From contig NZ_RAVW01000003.1 in NCBI RefSeq assembly GCF_003611585.1, forward strand, positions 1 to 60,332: a stretch of DNA of 60,332 nt, written 5' to 3'. The position numbers and the translations under genes are program-made. The notes beneath the pieces are model-generated. The model ran no database searches and had not been told where the DNA came from. It saw only the letters and a list, made by a program, of their open reading frames with translations. This document shows, piece by piece, positions 24,584-33,318 of the stretch; the first letter of the stretch is position 1; every line of letters starts with the position of its first letter. This DNA is from Corallococcus exercitus. Its GTDB lineage: Bacteria; Myxococcota; Myxococcia; Myxococcales; Myxococcaceae.

Positions 24584-25780
24584 TTACTTGCTTGTTTTGG
24601 GGTTGGAATATTCCGGAAGCGCGAAACCGGTGGCCGCGTGGGTGACAAGCTTCTCGAACACGCGCTCCAGCGGCTTCGTGGTGAGCAGTCCATAGATGTG
24701 ATTGCGCAGGAACAGGCCGGCCCGCGTGCGGGGCGCGAAGAATCCGCCCACGTGGCTCGCGCCGCCCTGGCACTTCAGCGCATACGGCCGCAGCCGGGCC
24801 TCGAAGCGCGCGAAGGCCTGGGCGTGCGCGTCCGGGCTGGCGAGCAACTCCCCCGCGAGCACGTACGCGCCCACCATCGCCATGGGCGTGCCCTGTCCTC
24901 CGAGCGTGCCGCCCCATGCCGCGTCTCCCAGCAGGACCACGCGGCCGTGTGAGTATCGAGGGAGCCGCACGGAGCTGATGGCGTCGAAGTAGAGGTCCTC
25001 CGCCCCGTGCAGCGCCTCCACCAGCTGCGCCGTCCTCCAGCCCGCGCCCGCGAAGGCGGCCGACACCGCTTCGCGCGCCAGGTCCTGGGAGCGCTCCTGG
25101 GGCCCGAGGGGCGCGCCGGTGAACACGAACATCGCGCGGGTTTCGTCCTCGGCGCGGGCGCTGGTGACGCACACCCCACGGCCGGGCTCGCTGTAGATGA
25201 CGCCTCGCTGCCGCAGGCCGAGCACATTGGGCAGCGTGCAGCCCACGACGCGAAAGCCGTGGTGCTTCAGGTGGCCGTCATCCCGACCAAAGACGCGCGA
25301 GCGCACGTTCGAGCGCAGGCCATCCGCGCCCACCACCAGGTCGAACCGCTGGGGGGCGTGTTGCTCGAACGCGACCTCCACACCCTCGGGCGTTTCGTGA
25401 AGCGCGGTGGGGCTGTCCCCGAAGCGGTACTCCACCTGGTCGCGGGTGCGCTCGAAAAGCAATTGGCAGAGGTCGCCGCGCTGGAGTTCCACGTCCCCGC
25501 TCATCATCAGCGCGGGCAGCTCGGTCACCGTCCGGCCCGTGGCGTCGATGAGGGCCTGCGCCCCCAGCCGGGTGCGCCGTTCGTGGATGGCCTCCCAGAG
25601 GCCCATGCGCTCCAGCACGGTGCGGTGCACGGGCCCCCGGAAGTCGACGGCCTGCCCGCCGGTGCGCAGCGCGCGGGCGCGTTCGACGACGGTGACGCGC
25701 CAGCCCCTCCGGGAGAGCCACCATGCGAGTGACGGGCCTGCGATTCCTGCTCCAGCGATGAGGACATGTGGTCGGGTCAT
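24584..25780 (-). CDS. FAD-dependent monooxygenase (PHBH/TetX-like)
   Basis: 398 residues from the ATG at 25780. The FAD-binding Rossmann motif GAGIAGPSLAWWLSRRG starts at residue 8, the DG motif is GADGLRSNVRS, and the GD motif LLGDAAWGGTLGGQGTPMAM contacts the flavin ribose. This is a class A flavoprotein aromatic hydroxylase of normal length, using NAD(P)H and oxygen on an aromatic or polyketide-like compound, as in rifampicin- or tetracycline-modifying members. It is divergent from a GntR-TetR fusion regulator with two palindromes between, so it is probably induced by its substrate. The last codons are AT-richer than the rest. Confidence 0.92.
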   Translation of the reverse strand: MTRPHVLIAGAGIAGPSLAWWLSRRGWRVTVVERARALRTGGQAVDFRGPVHRTVLERMGLWEAIHERRTRLGAQALIDATGRTVTELPALMMSGDVELQRGDLCQLLFERTRDQVEYRFGDSPTALHETPEGVEVAFEQHAPQRFDLVVGADGLRSNVRSRVFGRDDGHLKHHGFRVVGCTLPNVLGLRQRGVIYSEPGRGVCVTSARAEDETRAMFVFTGAPLGPQERSQDLAREAVSAAFAGAGWRTAQLVEALHGAEDLYFDAISSVRLPRYSHGRVVLLGDAAWGGTLGGQGTPMAMVGAYVLAGELLASPDAHAQAFARFEARLRPYALKCQGGASHVGGFFAPRTRAGLFLRNHIYGLLTTKPLERVFEKLVTHAATGFALPEYSNPKTSK

Positions 25781-25782
25781 GA

Positions 25783-25799
25783 TGCGTACGCTGTACGCA
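25783..25799. promoter_or_regulatory. TGCGTAC-N3-GTACGCA operator candidate
   Basis: A perfect 7-bp inverted repeat with 3-base spacer, two bases upstream of the monooxygenase start codon. It shares the GTAC half-site core with the palindrome at 25894, suggesting one regulator binds both. Position over the translation start would allow repression. Confidence 0.55.
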
Positions 25800-25893
25800 G
25801 GCGCCGTCCTCCACAACGGGACCGCCGAGGAGGCCTCCGGGTGTGCTAGCTCAGGCGGAACGACCGGGGCAATGGCTGCGCCCAGGCGCAAGC

Positions 25894-25905
25894 TGTACTA
25901 GTACA
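25894..25905. promoter_or_regulatory. TGTACTAGTACA operator candidate
   Basis: A perfect 12-base palindrome ending 7 bases before the regulator ATG at 25913. TetR- and GntR-family proteins bind sites of this type, so autoregulation by the adjacent fusion regulator is likely. Confidence 0.55.
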
Positions 25906-25912
25906 AGGCCCC

Positions 25913-26842
25913 ATGGCCATCGCTCCGTACCAGCGCATCGTCGACGACGTGAAGCGGCAGCTGCGCACCGGGGCGTTGCGGCCGGGAGACAGGCTGCCCT
26001 CCACGCGGGAGCTGGCCCGGCAGTGGAAGGTCGCGCTCGCGACGGCGGCGCATGCCCTGCGGACCCTGGCGCAGGAGGGCGTGGTGAAGGCCGTGCCGCG
26101 CGTCGGGACGGTCGTCGCGGGGGGCCCGTCCCGGTCCGGCGCCACGCGGGGCTCGGCGGACCTGACGCGCGAGCGCATCGTGCGCGCGGCCATCGCCGTG
26201 GCGGATGATGAGGGATTGCCCGCGCTGTCCATTCGCGGGGTCGCGGCGAAGCTCGGCCTGCCGGTGATGTCGCTCTACCGCCACGTGGCCAGCAAGGACG
26301 TACTGCTCTTCATGATGGCGGAGATCGCCTTCGCGGAGGAGCCGTTGCCGGCGAAGCCTCCGGCCGGGTGGCGCGCGCAGCTGGAGCTGGCCGCGAGGCT
26401 GGAGTGGCGCGTCTTCAAACGCCATCCCTGGCTCGCGCGCGTGGTGAACATCACGCGGCCCCAACCGCAGGAGAACGCGCTCGCGTTCGCGAACTGGGTC
26501 CTGCGGGCGCTGGAGGAGACGCGGCTCCCGGCGCAGGAGGCGATGCGCGTCCACGTGCTGCTCCACACGTTCGTGCAGGGCGTCGCGGTCAACCTCGAGT
26601 CCGAGGCCGACGCCGTCGCGCAGACCGGCATGAACGACGAGGAGTTCATGCAGCGCAACCTGGACACCTTCCTGAGGGTCGCGACGTCGGGGCGCTTTCC
26701 GCACATGGAGAGGGTACTGGCCGGCCTGCGTCCGGGGTTCGACCTCGACTTCGATGAGCTGTTCGAGATGGGCCTGCGCGTGTGGCTCGACGGACTGGAG
26801 GCGCGGCTCGTGAGGCGGCCCGGTCCGTCGAAGCCGCGCTGA
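25913..26842 (+). CDS. GntR-TetR fusion transcriptional regulator
   Basis: 309 residues with two DNA-binding domains. Residues 1-70 are a GntR winged helix (YQRIVDDVKRQLRTGALRPG; LPSTRELARQWKVALATAAH; LAQEGVVKAVPRVGTVV). Residues 84-135 are a TetR helix-turn-helix (RERIVRAAIAVADDEG; LSIRGVAAKLGLPVMSLYRH), followed by a TetR C-terminal ligand/dimer domain rich in helices to the end. Such fusions are known in actinobacteria and proteobacteria. It is divergent from the monooxygenase and probably represses it until a ligand, perhaps the enzyme substrate, binds the C-terminal domain. Confidence 0.92.
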   Translation: MAIAPYQRIVDDVKRQLRTGALRPGDRLPSTRELARQWKVALATAAHALRTLAQEGVVKAVPRVGTVVAGGPSRSGATRGSADLTRERIVRAAIAVADDEGLPALSIRGVAAKLGLPVMSLYRHVASKDVLLFMMAEIAFAEEPLPAKPPAGWRAQLELAARLEWRVFKRHPWLARVVNITRPQPQENALAFANWVLRALEETRLPAQEAMRVHVLLHTFVQGVAVNLESEADAVAQTGMNDEEFMQRNLDTFLRVATSGRFPHMERVLAGLRPGFDLDFDELFEMGLRVWLDGLEARLVRRPGPSKPR

Positions 26843-26851
26843 GCCAGCGGC

Positions 26852-27379
26852 TCACGGCTCCTGGCGCTGCCTTTGCGCGAACCACTCGGAGAGCGGACGC
26901 GTGGGGCCGCTCAGCCGCGCCAGCGCATCCTCCAGGGCGTCCTGGTTGGCCCAGACGATGTCCGCGTCACCGTGCTTTCCCACCAGGTCCAGGATGAAGT
27001 GGCAGAAGAGGCCGCCGTCGCGCGCGGCGGCGAAGCCATACGAGCGGCACGCCAGCGGCCGGTGCGCATAGACGCGGCACGCGCCCGTCTCCTGGTCCAG
27101 CAGCGGGCAGGTGTACGGGCGGGTCTCCTGCCGGGCCAGCGCGTCGACGCGGGCGTGGAGCTCCTCCTGGGCCTCGGCGGAGAGCTGCTGGAGTCCTTCC
27201 TCCAGGTAGCGCCACTCCAGCTCCGTGAGCGGAAGCGGCGCGGCCAGGTGGCGGCAGCAGTGGTCGCACCCTCGGCGGCAGGGCCACCAATCATGGGTGC
27301 CGGAGATATCTGCCGCGCGTGCCTCCACGCGCTGGTACACGGCCTCCAGCGCGCGACGCGCTTCCTCTGGCGTGCTCAT
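26852..27379 (-). CDS. YkgJ family cysteine-cluster protein
   Basis: 175 residues from the ATG at 27379. The family cysteines are present: WPCRRGCDHCCRH near residues 33-44, TCPLLDQETGACRVYAHRPLACRSYGF further on, then a single FCH. These are predicted to bind zinc or an iron-sulfur cluster. The molecular function of the family is unknown. It converges on the GntR-TetR gene with a 9-base gap. Confidence 0.9.
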   Translation of the reverse strand: MSTPEEARRALEAVYQRVEARAADISGTHDWWPCRRGCDHCCRHLAAPLPLTELEWRYLEEGLQQLSAEAQEELHARVDALARQETRPYTCPLLDQETGACRVYAHRPLACRSYGFAAARDGGLFCHFILDLVGKHGDADIVWANQDALEDALARLSGPTRPLSEWFAQRQRQEP

Positions 27380-27466
27380 CGAAGGCCTTGTCTTACCGCG
27401 CTCCGGGCACTGGCGCATCGCCCGGGTCGCGCGCGTTTCCACGGAGGAGCGTGCGCGCCGCGGCGC

Positions 27467-27751
27467 TCAGTGGATGCGCTTGGAGGCGGCGCGTCCGGTG
27501 GTCGTCCGGGCCTTCCCGGCGGGCTTGCCCTTGGCGAGGGTGCCCGTCGCGCCCTTCTTCGGCGCGGCGGCCTTCCGGGCCTGCCGTGCCGGCGAGGCCG
27601 ACGTCTTCGCGCTCTTCGTGGTGGCCTTTGCCTTCTTCTGCTGCGCGACCTTCTGGGTGTCCTCGTCGTTGCCGAGGCGCGGTCCCGACCCCTGCACGCC
27701 CAGCATCGGTTGCTGTTGATGGAACGGATGTTCGCTGTAGCTGCGGCCCAT
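27467..27751 (-). CDS. Histone-H1-like Lys/Ala-rich small protein
   Basis: 94 residues from the ATG at 27751, with GGGAG eight bases upstream; an in-frame ATG at 27784 is a possible alternative. After a 35-residue Gln/Gly-rich start (HPFHQQQPMLGVQG) the protein is a basic, repetitive tail built of Lys, Ala, Thr, Ser and Pro (KKAKATTKSAKTSA; KGKPAGKARTTTG). This matches bacterial histone-H1-like, nucleoid-binding or DNA-coating proteins; other basic low-complexity functions are possible. It follows the SDR remnant on the same strand. Confidence 0.65.
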   Translation of the reverse strand: MGRSYSEHPFHQQQPMLGVQGSGPRLGNDEDTQKVAQQKKAKATTKSAKTSASPARQARKAAAPKKGATGTLAKGKPAGKARTTTGRAASKRIH

Positions 27752-27869
27752 GTCTGGTCTCCCGAGAAGCTCTCTGGCCAACATGAAGGCGCCCCTCGTC
27801 CCTGTGGAGTAGGACGTTCGTCCAGGTCGGACGCCCGCCCACTCCGCATCCGGAGGTGCTTGCGACGCG

Positions 27870-28600
27870 GGAGGGCCCAGGCCCCGGCGGTCCAACCCCC
27901 GTCGATGTCGATGACCTGCCCGGTGGCGTGCGCGCACGTCGCGAGGAAATACGCCGCGTCCGCCATGTCGCGCACGGTGCCCGGCTTCTTGAGCGGGACC
28001 TTGCTCACGAGCGCGTCCAGCAACGCGCCCACCTGCTCCGGAGGGACGCCCCAGTCGATGGCCGTGTCGCGCGTCAGGCCCGGGGACAGCACGTAGACGC
28101 GGATGCCCCGGGGCGCGAACTCCACGGACAGCGAGCGGCCCATGGCGTTGACCGCGCCGCACAGGCCCGCGCCGCCCGAGTAGTTCACCAGGGCGGTGTG
28201 GCCCGCGATGCCGGAGCACAGGAGGATGGCGCTGCCCGGGGCCATCTTCGGCACCGCGTGGTGGCAGGCGGAGAGCTGGCCGAAGAAGCGGTCGTTGAAG
28301 AGGGACCGCCATGACTGCGAGGGCACGCTCTCCACCGCGCCGAACACGGCCCCGCCCGCGCACGTCACCAGCAGGTCCACGCGAGGCACGGAGTCGATGA
28401 GCCGCTTCACCTGCGCGTCGTCGCCCACGTCCGTGACGACGCCCGGGCGCCCCGGCCAATCCTCGCCGCCGCGTCCTCCAGGCGCTGCTGGCGGCGCCCG
28501 GCGATGGCCACCTCCGCGCCCTCGCTGGCGAAGCGTTCCGCGATGGCGAAGCCAATGCCCGTCCCACCACCCGTCACGATCGCGATCACTTGCCCTTCAT
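27870..28600 (-). pseudogene. Short-chain dehydrogenase broken by two frameshifts
   Basis: The pieces of one SDR lie in different frames. ATG at 28600 begins M-K-G-K then a stop; one added G would continue into VIAIVTGGGTGIGFAIAERF. That frame runs to RIGRGARA near 28440, where again one missing G separates it from VVTDVGDDAQVKRLIDSV in the next frame. The rest is intact: TCAGGAVFG, the Ser of LLCSGIAG, a Tyr in VNYSGGAG and the family end DIDGGWTAG. The usual Tyr-x3-Lys is Y-x3-G/A here, so the catalytic Lys also looks lost. No stop follows the expected end. Sequencing error in GC-rich DNA could explain the two G losses but not the altered active site. Confidence 0.75.
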
Positions 28601-28867
28601 TCCACGCCAACGCTTGGTGCCAGGCACAGTCCGACCGAGATGACCTGGTGGGGAGCACTCGGCATCCCGGAGCATCCACGGGTACTTCGACGCAGTGCGG
28701 ACCGCCCGGAGGCGCTGAAGCAGGGGCGCGCGAGCAAGGTCTCCTTGTTCGCAAATGCTCTGGAAGCGTGTGAGGTGTCCAACCGTTGGAGGTCTTCTAC
28801 CTGACTATGGGCTCTTTCAGGATTGGACTCGTGCTATGCTTTCCCAAGGTCTTGATGTGGAGGTTCC

Positions 28868-29878
28868 ATGGCTTCCATTGGGAACACGCCGCGCCTTGCT
28901 TCTCAGCCGCCAGCGGTGACGCAGGGAGGGCGCAGCTCCCAAGCGCAGGCCAATGGAGCGAAGCAGGAGAACGCCTTTCTTGGCTCCATCCAGAAGATGC
29001 TTTCAAAAGCAGCCTCGCTGGACCCCCGGACTCGGGTGCCCAACTCTCCTGAGTTGATCCGGTCCGAAGTGGGCAAGGCCAGGCTCGATGGAAAGGTCAC
29101 CGTTCAAGAGGCCAAGCAACTTCAAGGCGTGGTCGCCAAGAACAGCACGACGCCAACTGAACGCAAGGTGCTGAAGGAGCAACTTGATCGCTACTCCTCA
29201 AGCTTTGAGCCGGCGGCCAAGAAGAATCTTGAGCGCTTCTTGCGTGACACGGAGCCGGCTGATCGCTCGGGTGTTTCCTATTCGGGGGGCGTCAGGATCA
29301 GCGCTCGAGGAGTCCGTCAGAGCGCGATTGATGAGGCGAATCGATTGACACGGGAGATGACCAAGGCCCGCCCTGATATCGCGCAGCGGCTGAAGGCGTC
29401 AGGGCACGTTCTGGTCATTGTTCCCGAAAAATTGAAGTTGACTGATATGCCAGGGTTTCAGTCGCTTCGCGGTCAGACTTCAATTGATGGCAGACCCTAT
29501 GATGGCATGCGCGGTGTTTCGACCATGTCCCACACTGCTGTTGCCGAAGAGAATTTGTCCGAGCTGAGTACGGATAAATATGGCGGCGATTTCAGTACGG
29601 GCGTCCACGAGTTCGCGCACGCGATTCATCATTGCGGTGTTGGTGCGCAGGAGCGTCAAGCCATTCAAAAGGCGTATGAGGCGCAGAAGGCACGAGGCGG
29701 CCTGTTCACCGACGCGCATGCCCGAAAGAACGTGGACGAGTATTTCGGGCAGCTCACCAATGCCTATTTCGGCCGCAACCAGCCGCAGAGCCAGAGTGGT
29801 GCCCAATGGGTCCAGAAGAATGACCCCCAGGCATATGCGCTGCTTCGGCAAATCTACGGTCCGCCCCGGCAGCTCTAG
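28868..29878 (+). CDS. Anthrax-lethal-factor-like (ATLF) zinc metallopeptidase
   Basis: 336 residues, with GGAGG before the ATG. The zincin motif H247-E-F-A-H251 (VHEFAHAIHH) and a downstream E291 in NVDEYFGQL match the catalytic layout of the lethal factor/PPEP group. A TMSHTAVAEENL strand before it resembles the edge strand of that domain. Residues 1-60 are disordered and Gln/Ser-rich without a Sec signal; 60-130 form a helical domain (EVGKARLDGKVTVQEAKQL). Codon use is clearly less GC-rich than neighbours (many third-position T and A), suggesting acquisition. Likely a secreted toxin or predation protease; the target is unknown. Confidence 0.82.
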   Translation: MASIGNTPRLASQPPAVTQGGRSSQAQANGAKQENAFLGSIQKMLSKAASLDPRTRVPNSPELIRSEVGKARLDGKVTVQEAKQLQGVVAKNSTTPTERKVLKEQLDRYSSSFEPAAKKNLERFLRDTEPADRSGVSYSGGVRISARGVRQSAIDEANRLTREMTKARPDIAQRLKASGHVLVIVPEKLKLTDMPGFQSLRGQTSIDGRPYDGMRGVSTMSHTAVAEENLSELSTDKYGGDFSTGVHEFAHAIHHCGVGAQERQAIQKAYEAQKARGGLFTDAHARKNVDEYFGQLTNAYFGRNQPQSQSGAQWVQKNDPQAYALLRQIYGPPRQL

Positions 29879-29937
29879 CTCCGCTTCACTGTAGGACTGG
29901 GATGCACCGGTGTCCTGGACCGGGGTAGACACAGGGC

Positions 29938-32487
29938 ATGTCCGCCCTGCTCGACAGCGGCGTGCGCCAGGGCGCAGAAGTGCGCTGCCCCGGATGCATC
30001 CGCTTCATCCCTCCCGACACCGCGTGCCCGCACTGCCTCTGTGGTGCCATCCCTCCGGAGCGCTATGGCTCCGCGCGGGCCCTGCTGAAGTCCGGGGTGG
30101 ATCGCTTCGCCCTGGCGGCCCGCACCGCCGCGCTGGAGCCCGGGCAGGTGGCGGTGCTGGAGGCGCGCTACGCACGGCAGTGGGGCGCGGTGCTGCGCCT
30201 CGCCGAGGACGCGCGGCGCATCGAGTCCCACCTCGTGCAGCGCGGCTTCACGCGGGAGCTGGAGGACGCGTGGGCGCTGATATTGCCCATCGAGGAGTCG
30301 GCCCTGGAGGAGATGCTTGCGCCCTTCAGCCCCATGCCGGACTCGCTGGAGTGGCTGGCGGACAAGTCCCCGGATCCGACCCTGCGCCTCCTGGCCGCGT
30401 TCGCATGCGTGCACCAGGGCAACGGGTCACGGGAGGCCCGCTTCGCCGTGAGCAACCAACTGCTGCACGGAGAGGGACGCGTGGCGGTGGAGGCCATGCT
30501 CGCGATGACGCGCTGGCGCAACGGCCTCCCCCCGCGCCTGAGCCCCGAGGAGCGCGAGCGGATCCGCAACCTCGCCCTGGGCGTGCTCGACGTGCCGGAG
30601 CTGTCCTCGCGCGCCGCCGTCGCCTGGTCGCGGGTGTCGCGGGAGGTGACGCCAGAGCGCGTCACCGCCGCGCTGCACCGGGGCCTGTATGGCGAGGACG
30701 CCGACGTCCGCTTCGAGTGCGCCCTGTGCCTTCACGACGAGATGGAGGTCGCCCAGGCGCTGGACTCCGCTGATGCGGAGGTCGCTCGCTTCGCGCGGCG
30801 CATCCTGAGCCAGTGGGGCTCGCGCCGGCTGCTCGCGCGGCTGCGGCAGGACGGCGACGCCGCCTTCGCCAGGGAGGTCCTGCGCGAGCTCCCCTCGCCT
30901 CCGCCAGAGGGCGCGCTGGACGCGCTGCTCACCGTGTCCCTGCGGACGGTAGGGTCGCTGGCGGCGGAGCTGTTGTCCTTCGCGAAGCAGCGCCCCTTCC
31001 GCGCCTGGGGCGTGGAGGGCCAGCAGCAGTGGGCCCGCTGGGCGCGCTCGGTGTTGCGCGACCTGCCCGCGGAGACCGCGCTCGACTTCTTCGAGTGGGC
31101 CGCCACGCCTCCGAGGGACGACCCCGAGGCCCCGGAAGAGGAGGAGGCCGAGGCGATGTGGGCCTTCCTGGAGGAGACGGTTCACGCCATCGACCGGGGG
31201 ACGACGAAGGACCGCATCGCGTGCTTCGGTGACTCCGCGTTCGCGCGACTCCTCCTCCAATCCGGGGTGGACGAACAGCGGCGGCTGAACGACTGGGCCC
31301 GCGACACGTCCAGCGGCGAGGCCCTGCTGGAGGCGTTGATCCAGTTCCCCTCGCGGGCCCGGAGCATGGGCCTGGTCCCAGACCTCCACATCGAGGAGAA
31401 GCACCCCGACCCGGGTCACCCCGGCCGGCTGTTGATGGCCGTCTGGGAGGGACCGGGCCAGCACCTCCTGGTGACGCCGCTGTCGCGCGTGGTTCGCTCG
31501 TGGAGCGCCCTCTCCGGCCGGGAGGTGCTCGTCGAAGCCGTCTGGCGGCGCTTCCAGTCCCACCCCGCGGAGCGCGGCGCCCTGCTCACCGCCTTCGCCG
31601 GCTGGCGCGACCGCCTCTGGGAGCACCAGTGCGAGGTGGAGCCGGATGCCCTCGTGCGCTTCCAGTCCTGGTGGCGCGTGGACCCCGAGGGGCTCTTCCA
31701 GCAGACGTCACGGCTGCTGGACGACGTGCCGGTGGACGTGCTGCCACGCAGGCTGCGTGCCCTCTGGGACGCGGCGGAGGAGCGGGTGGGCACGCGCCCG
31801 CGCACCGCGTCCCTCTCCGTGTCGAAGGGCGCCATGGCGCTGCGCAACGGGCTGGAGTCCCGCGACGCGGCCGTCCTCCCGGCGCTGGACGCGGAGCTGG
31901 ACCACTTTGAAGCGTGGCTGCCTGCGTTCGAGCAGCGCGTGCGCTCCACGCCGTCGCCGCCGGAGGAGTCGAACATCCACCGCGACTTCCTGGACGACAC
32001 GCACACCGCGCTGCGGATGATGCGGGAGCGCCGCGAGCGCAGGCGTGAGAGCGAGGAGCGCGAGCGCCAGCGTGAAATCGACCGCCAGGTGGCCGAGTCC
32101 CGCCGCCGCGACCAGGAGCGCCGCGCCGAGGTTGCCCGCCGCGAGGCTGAAGCGCGCGAGGCCGCGCAGGCCGTGGAGCGCGAGCAGCAGGAGCTGAGCG
32201 CCCGCGTGCAAGCCCAGTTGATGCTGTCCACGCTCCAGCCTCGCGTTCCGCCCAAGCCCGTGGACCGCGAGGTGCTCTTCCCTGAGACGGCCTTCCCCAC
32301 GCTGGTGGACTACGCGCGGATGATCAAGGCGATGCAGCGGGGCGGGGACGTGATGAAGCTCTTCGAAACGCTGGGGCTCACGCCCGCCACCTGGGCCGCG
32401 CAGGCGACCGCCTGGGGACAGGCGATGGTGGGCCGCATGGAGCTGGGGATGCGCTTCGGGGAGCTGCTCGGGGCGCCCTGGGAATGA
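29938..32487 (+). CDS. Zinc-ribbon, HEAT-like and coiled-coil protein of unknown function
   Basis: 849 residues, no signal peptide. It opens with a four-Cys zinc ribbon (CPGCIRFIPPDTACPHC, residues 17-33), then a long helical region with HEAT-like pairs (SPDPTLRLLAAFACVHQG; LYGEDADVRFECALCLHDEM; LDSADAEVARFARRILSQWG). A charged Arg/Glu coiled coil follows around 690-760 (ERRERRRESEERERQREID), and a final domain FPETAFPTLVDYARMIKAMQRGGDVMKLFETLGL. This reads as a scaffold protein. The C-terminal domain looks like a discrete conserved module but is not recognised. It is monocistronic. Confidence 0.75.
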   Translation: MSALLDSGVRQGAEVRCPGCIRFIPPDTACPHCLCGAIPPERYGSARALLKSGVDRFALAARTAALEPGQVAVLEARYARQWGAVLRLAEDARRIESHLVQRGFTRELEDAWALILPIEESALEEMLAPFSPMPDSLEWLADKSPDPTLRLLAAFACVHQGNGSREARFAVSNQLLHGEGRVAVEAMLAMTRWRNGLPPRLSPEERERIRNLALGVLDVPELSSRAAVAWSRVSREVTPERVTAALHRGLYGEDADVRFECALCLHDEMEVAQALDSADAEVARFARRILSQWGSRRLLARLRQDGDAAFAREVLRELPSPPPEGALDALLTVSLRTVGSLAAELLSFAKQRPFRAWGVEGQQQWARWARSVLRDLPAETALDFFEWAATPPRDDPEAPEEEEAEAMWAFLEETVHAIDRGTTKDRIACFGDSAFARLLLQSGVDEQRRLNDWARDTSSGEALLEALIQFPSRARSMGLVPDLHIEEKHPDPGHPGRLLMAVWEGPGQHLLVTPLSRVVRSWSALSGREVLVEAVWRRFQSHPAERGALLTAFAGWRDRLWEHQCEVEPDALVRFQSWWRVDPEGLFQQTSRLLDDVPVDVLPRRLRALWDAAEERVGTRPRTASLSVSKGAMALRNGLESRDAAVLPALDAELDHFEAWLPAFEQRVRSTPSPPEESNIHRDFLDDTHTALRMMRERRERRRESEERERQREIDRQVAESRRRDQERRAEVARREAEAREAAQAVEREQQELSARVQAQLMLSTLQPRVPPKPVDREVLFPETAFPTLVDYARMIKAMQRGGDVMKLFETLGLTPATWAAQATAWGQAMVGRMELGMRFGELLGAPWE

Positions 32488-32520
32488 CGTCCCCGGGCGC
32501 CGCCGTGTGGGCCTGACGCG

Positions 32521-33285
32521 CTACTGCGCGGTGGCGCCGCCGTCGAGGACCATCTCCGCGCCGGTCATCAGCTTGGACTCGTCCGACGCCAGGTACACCA
32601 CGGCGTTGGCCACGTCGTCCGGCTCACCGAAGCGGCCCGCGGGGATGCCCTTGAGCATGCGCGCGCGCGTCTTGTCCGCCTGACCGCCGGCCTGGGCCAG
32701 CGCCTCCACCATGGCCGTCTCCACATAGCCGGGGTGGATGGAGTTGCAGCGGATGCCGTAGCCCTTGTACGCGCAGTGCAGCGCCACGGACTTGGACAGC
32801 ATGCGCACGCCGGCCTTGCTGGAGCAGTACGCGGGGAACTGCGGCACGCCCACGAGCCCCGCGATGGAGGAGATGTTGATGATGGATCCCTGGGACTTGG
32901 ACTCCCGCATCACGCGGATGCCGTGCTTGCAGCCCAGGAAGACGCCGTCCAGGTTGACCGAGTGCACGAGCTTCCACTCATCCAGGGTCATCTCCTCGAT
33001 GTCCTTCACGATGCCCATGCCCGCGTTGTTCACGAGCACGTCCAGCCGCCCGAACTTCTCCACCGTGCGCGCCAGCGCGCTCACCCACTGGTCCTCGCGG
33101 GTGACGTCCAGCGGGACGAACAGCCCGGACTCGCCCAGCTCCTCCGCCACCGCGCGGGCTTCGGCCTCGCGCCGGTCGGTGACCACCACCTTCGCGCCCT
33201 CGCGCGCGAGCATCCTCGCGGACGCGGCGCCCAGGCCTCCCGCGCCGCCGGTCACCAGGGCCACCTTGCCTTCGACTCGCTTCAT
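32521..33285 (-). CDS. Short-chain dehydrogenase (hydroxysteroid/3-oxoacyl type)
   Basis: 254 residues. TGGAGGLG, NNAG, the catalytic Ser in NISSIAGLVG and Y-C-S-S-K are complete, and Asp39-type residue in VVVTDRR predicts NAD preference. The end GAEMVLDGGATAQ is typical of classical tetrameric SDRs of the 3-beta/17-beta-hydroxysteroid dehydrogenase group. The upstream same-strand gene is a quinone/enoyl reductase, and both may act on a fatty or terpenoid substrate; the 33-base gap supports an operon. Confidence 0.93.
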   Translation of the reverse strand: MKRVEGKVALVTGGAGGLGAASARMLAREGAKVVVTDRREAEARAVAEELGESGLFVPLDVTREDQWVSALARTVEKFGRLDVLVNNAGMGIVKDIEEMTLDEWKLVHSVNLDGVFLGCKHGIRVMRESKSQGSIINISSIAGLVGVPQFPAYCSSKAGVRMLSKSVALHCAYKGYGIRCNSIHPGYVETAMVEALAQAGGQADKTRARMLKGIPAGRFGEPDDVANAVVYLASDESKLMTGAEMVLDGGATAQ

Positions 33286-33318
33286 GGTCGTCGTTCCTTC
33301 ACGTGAGCGGCGGGTGCT

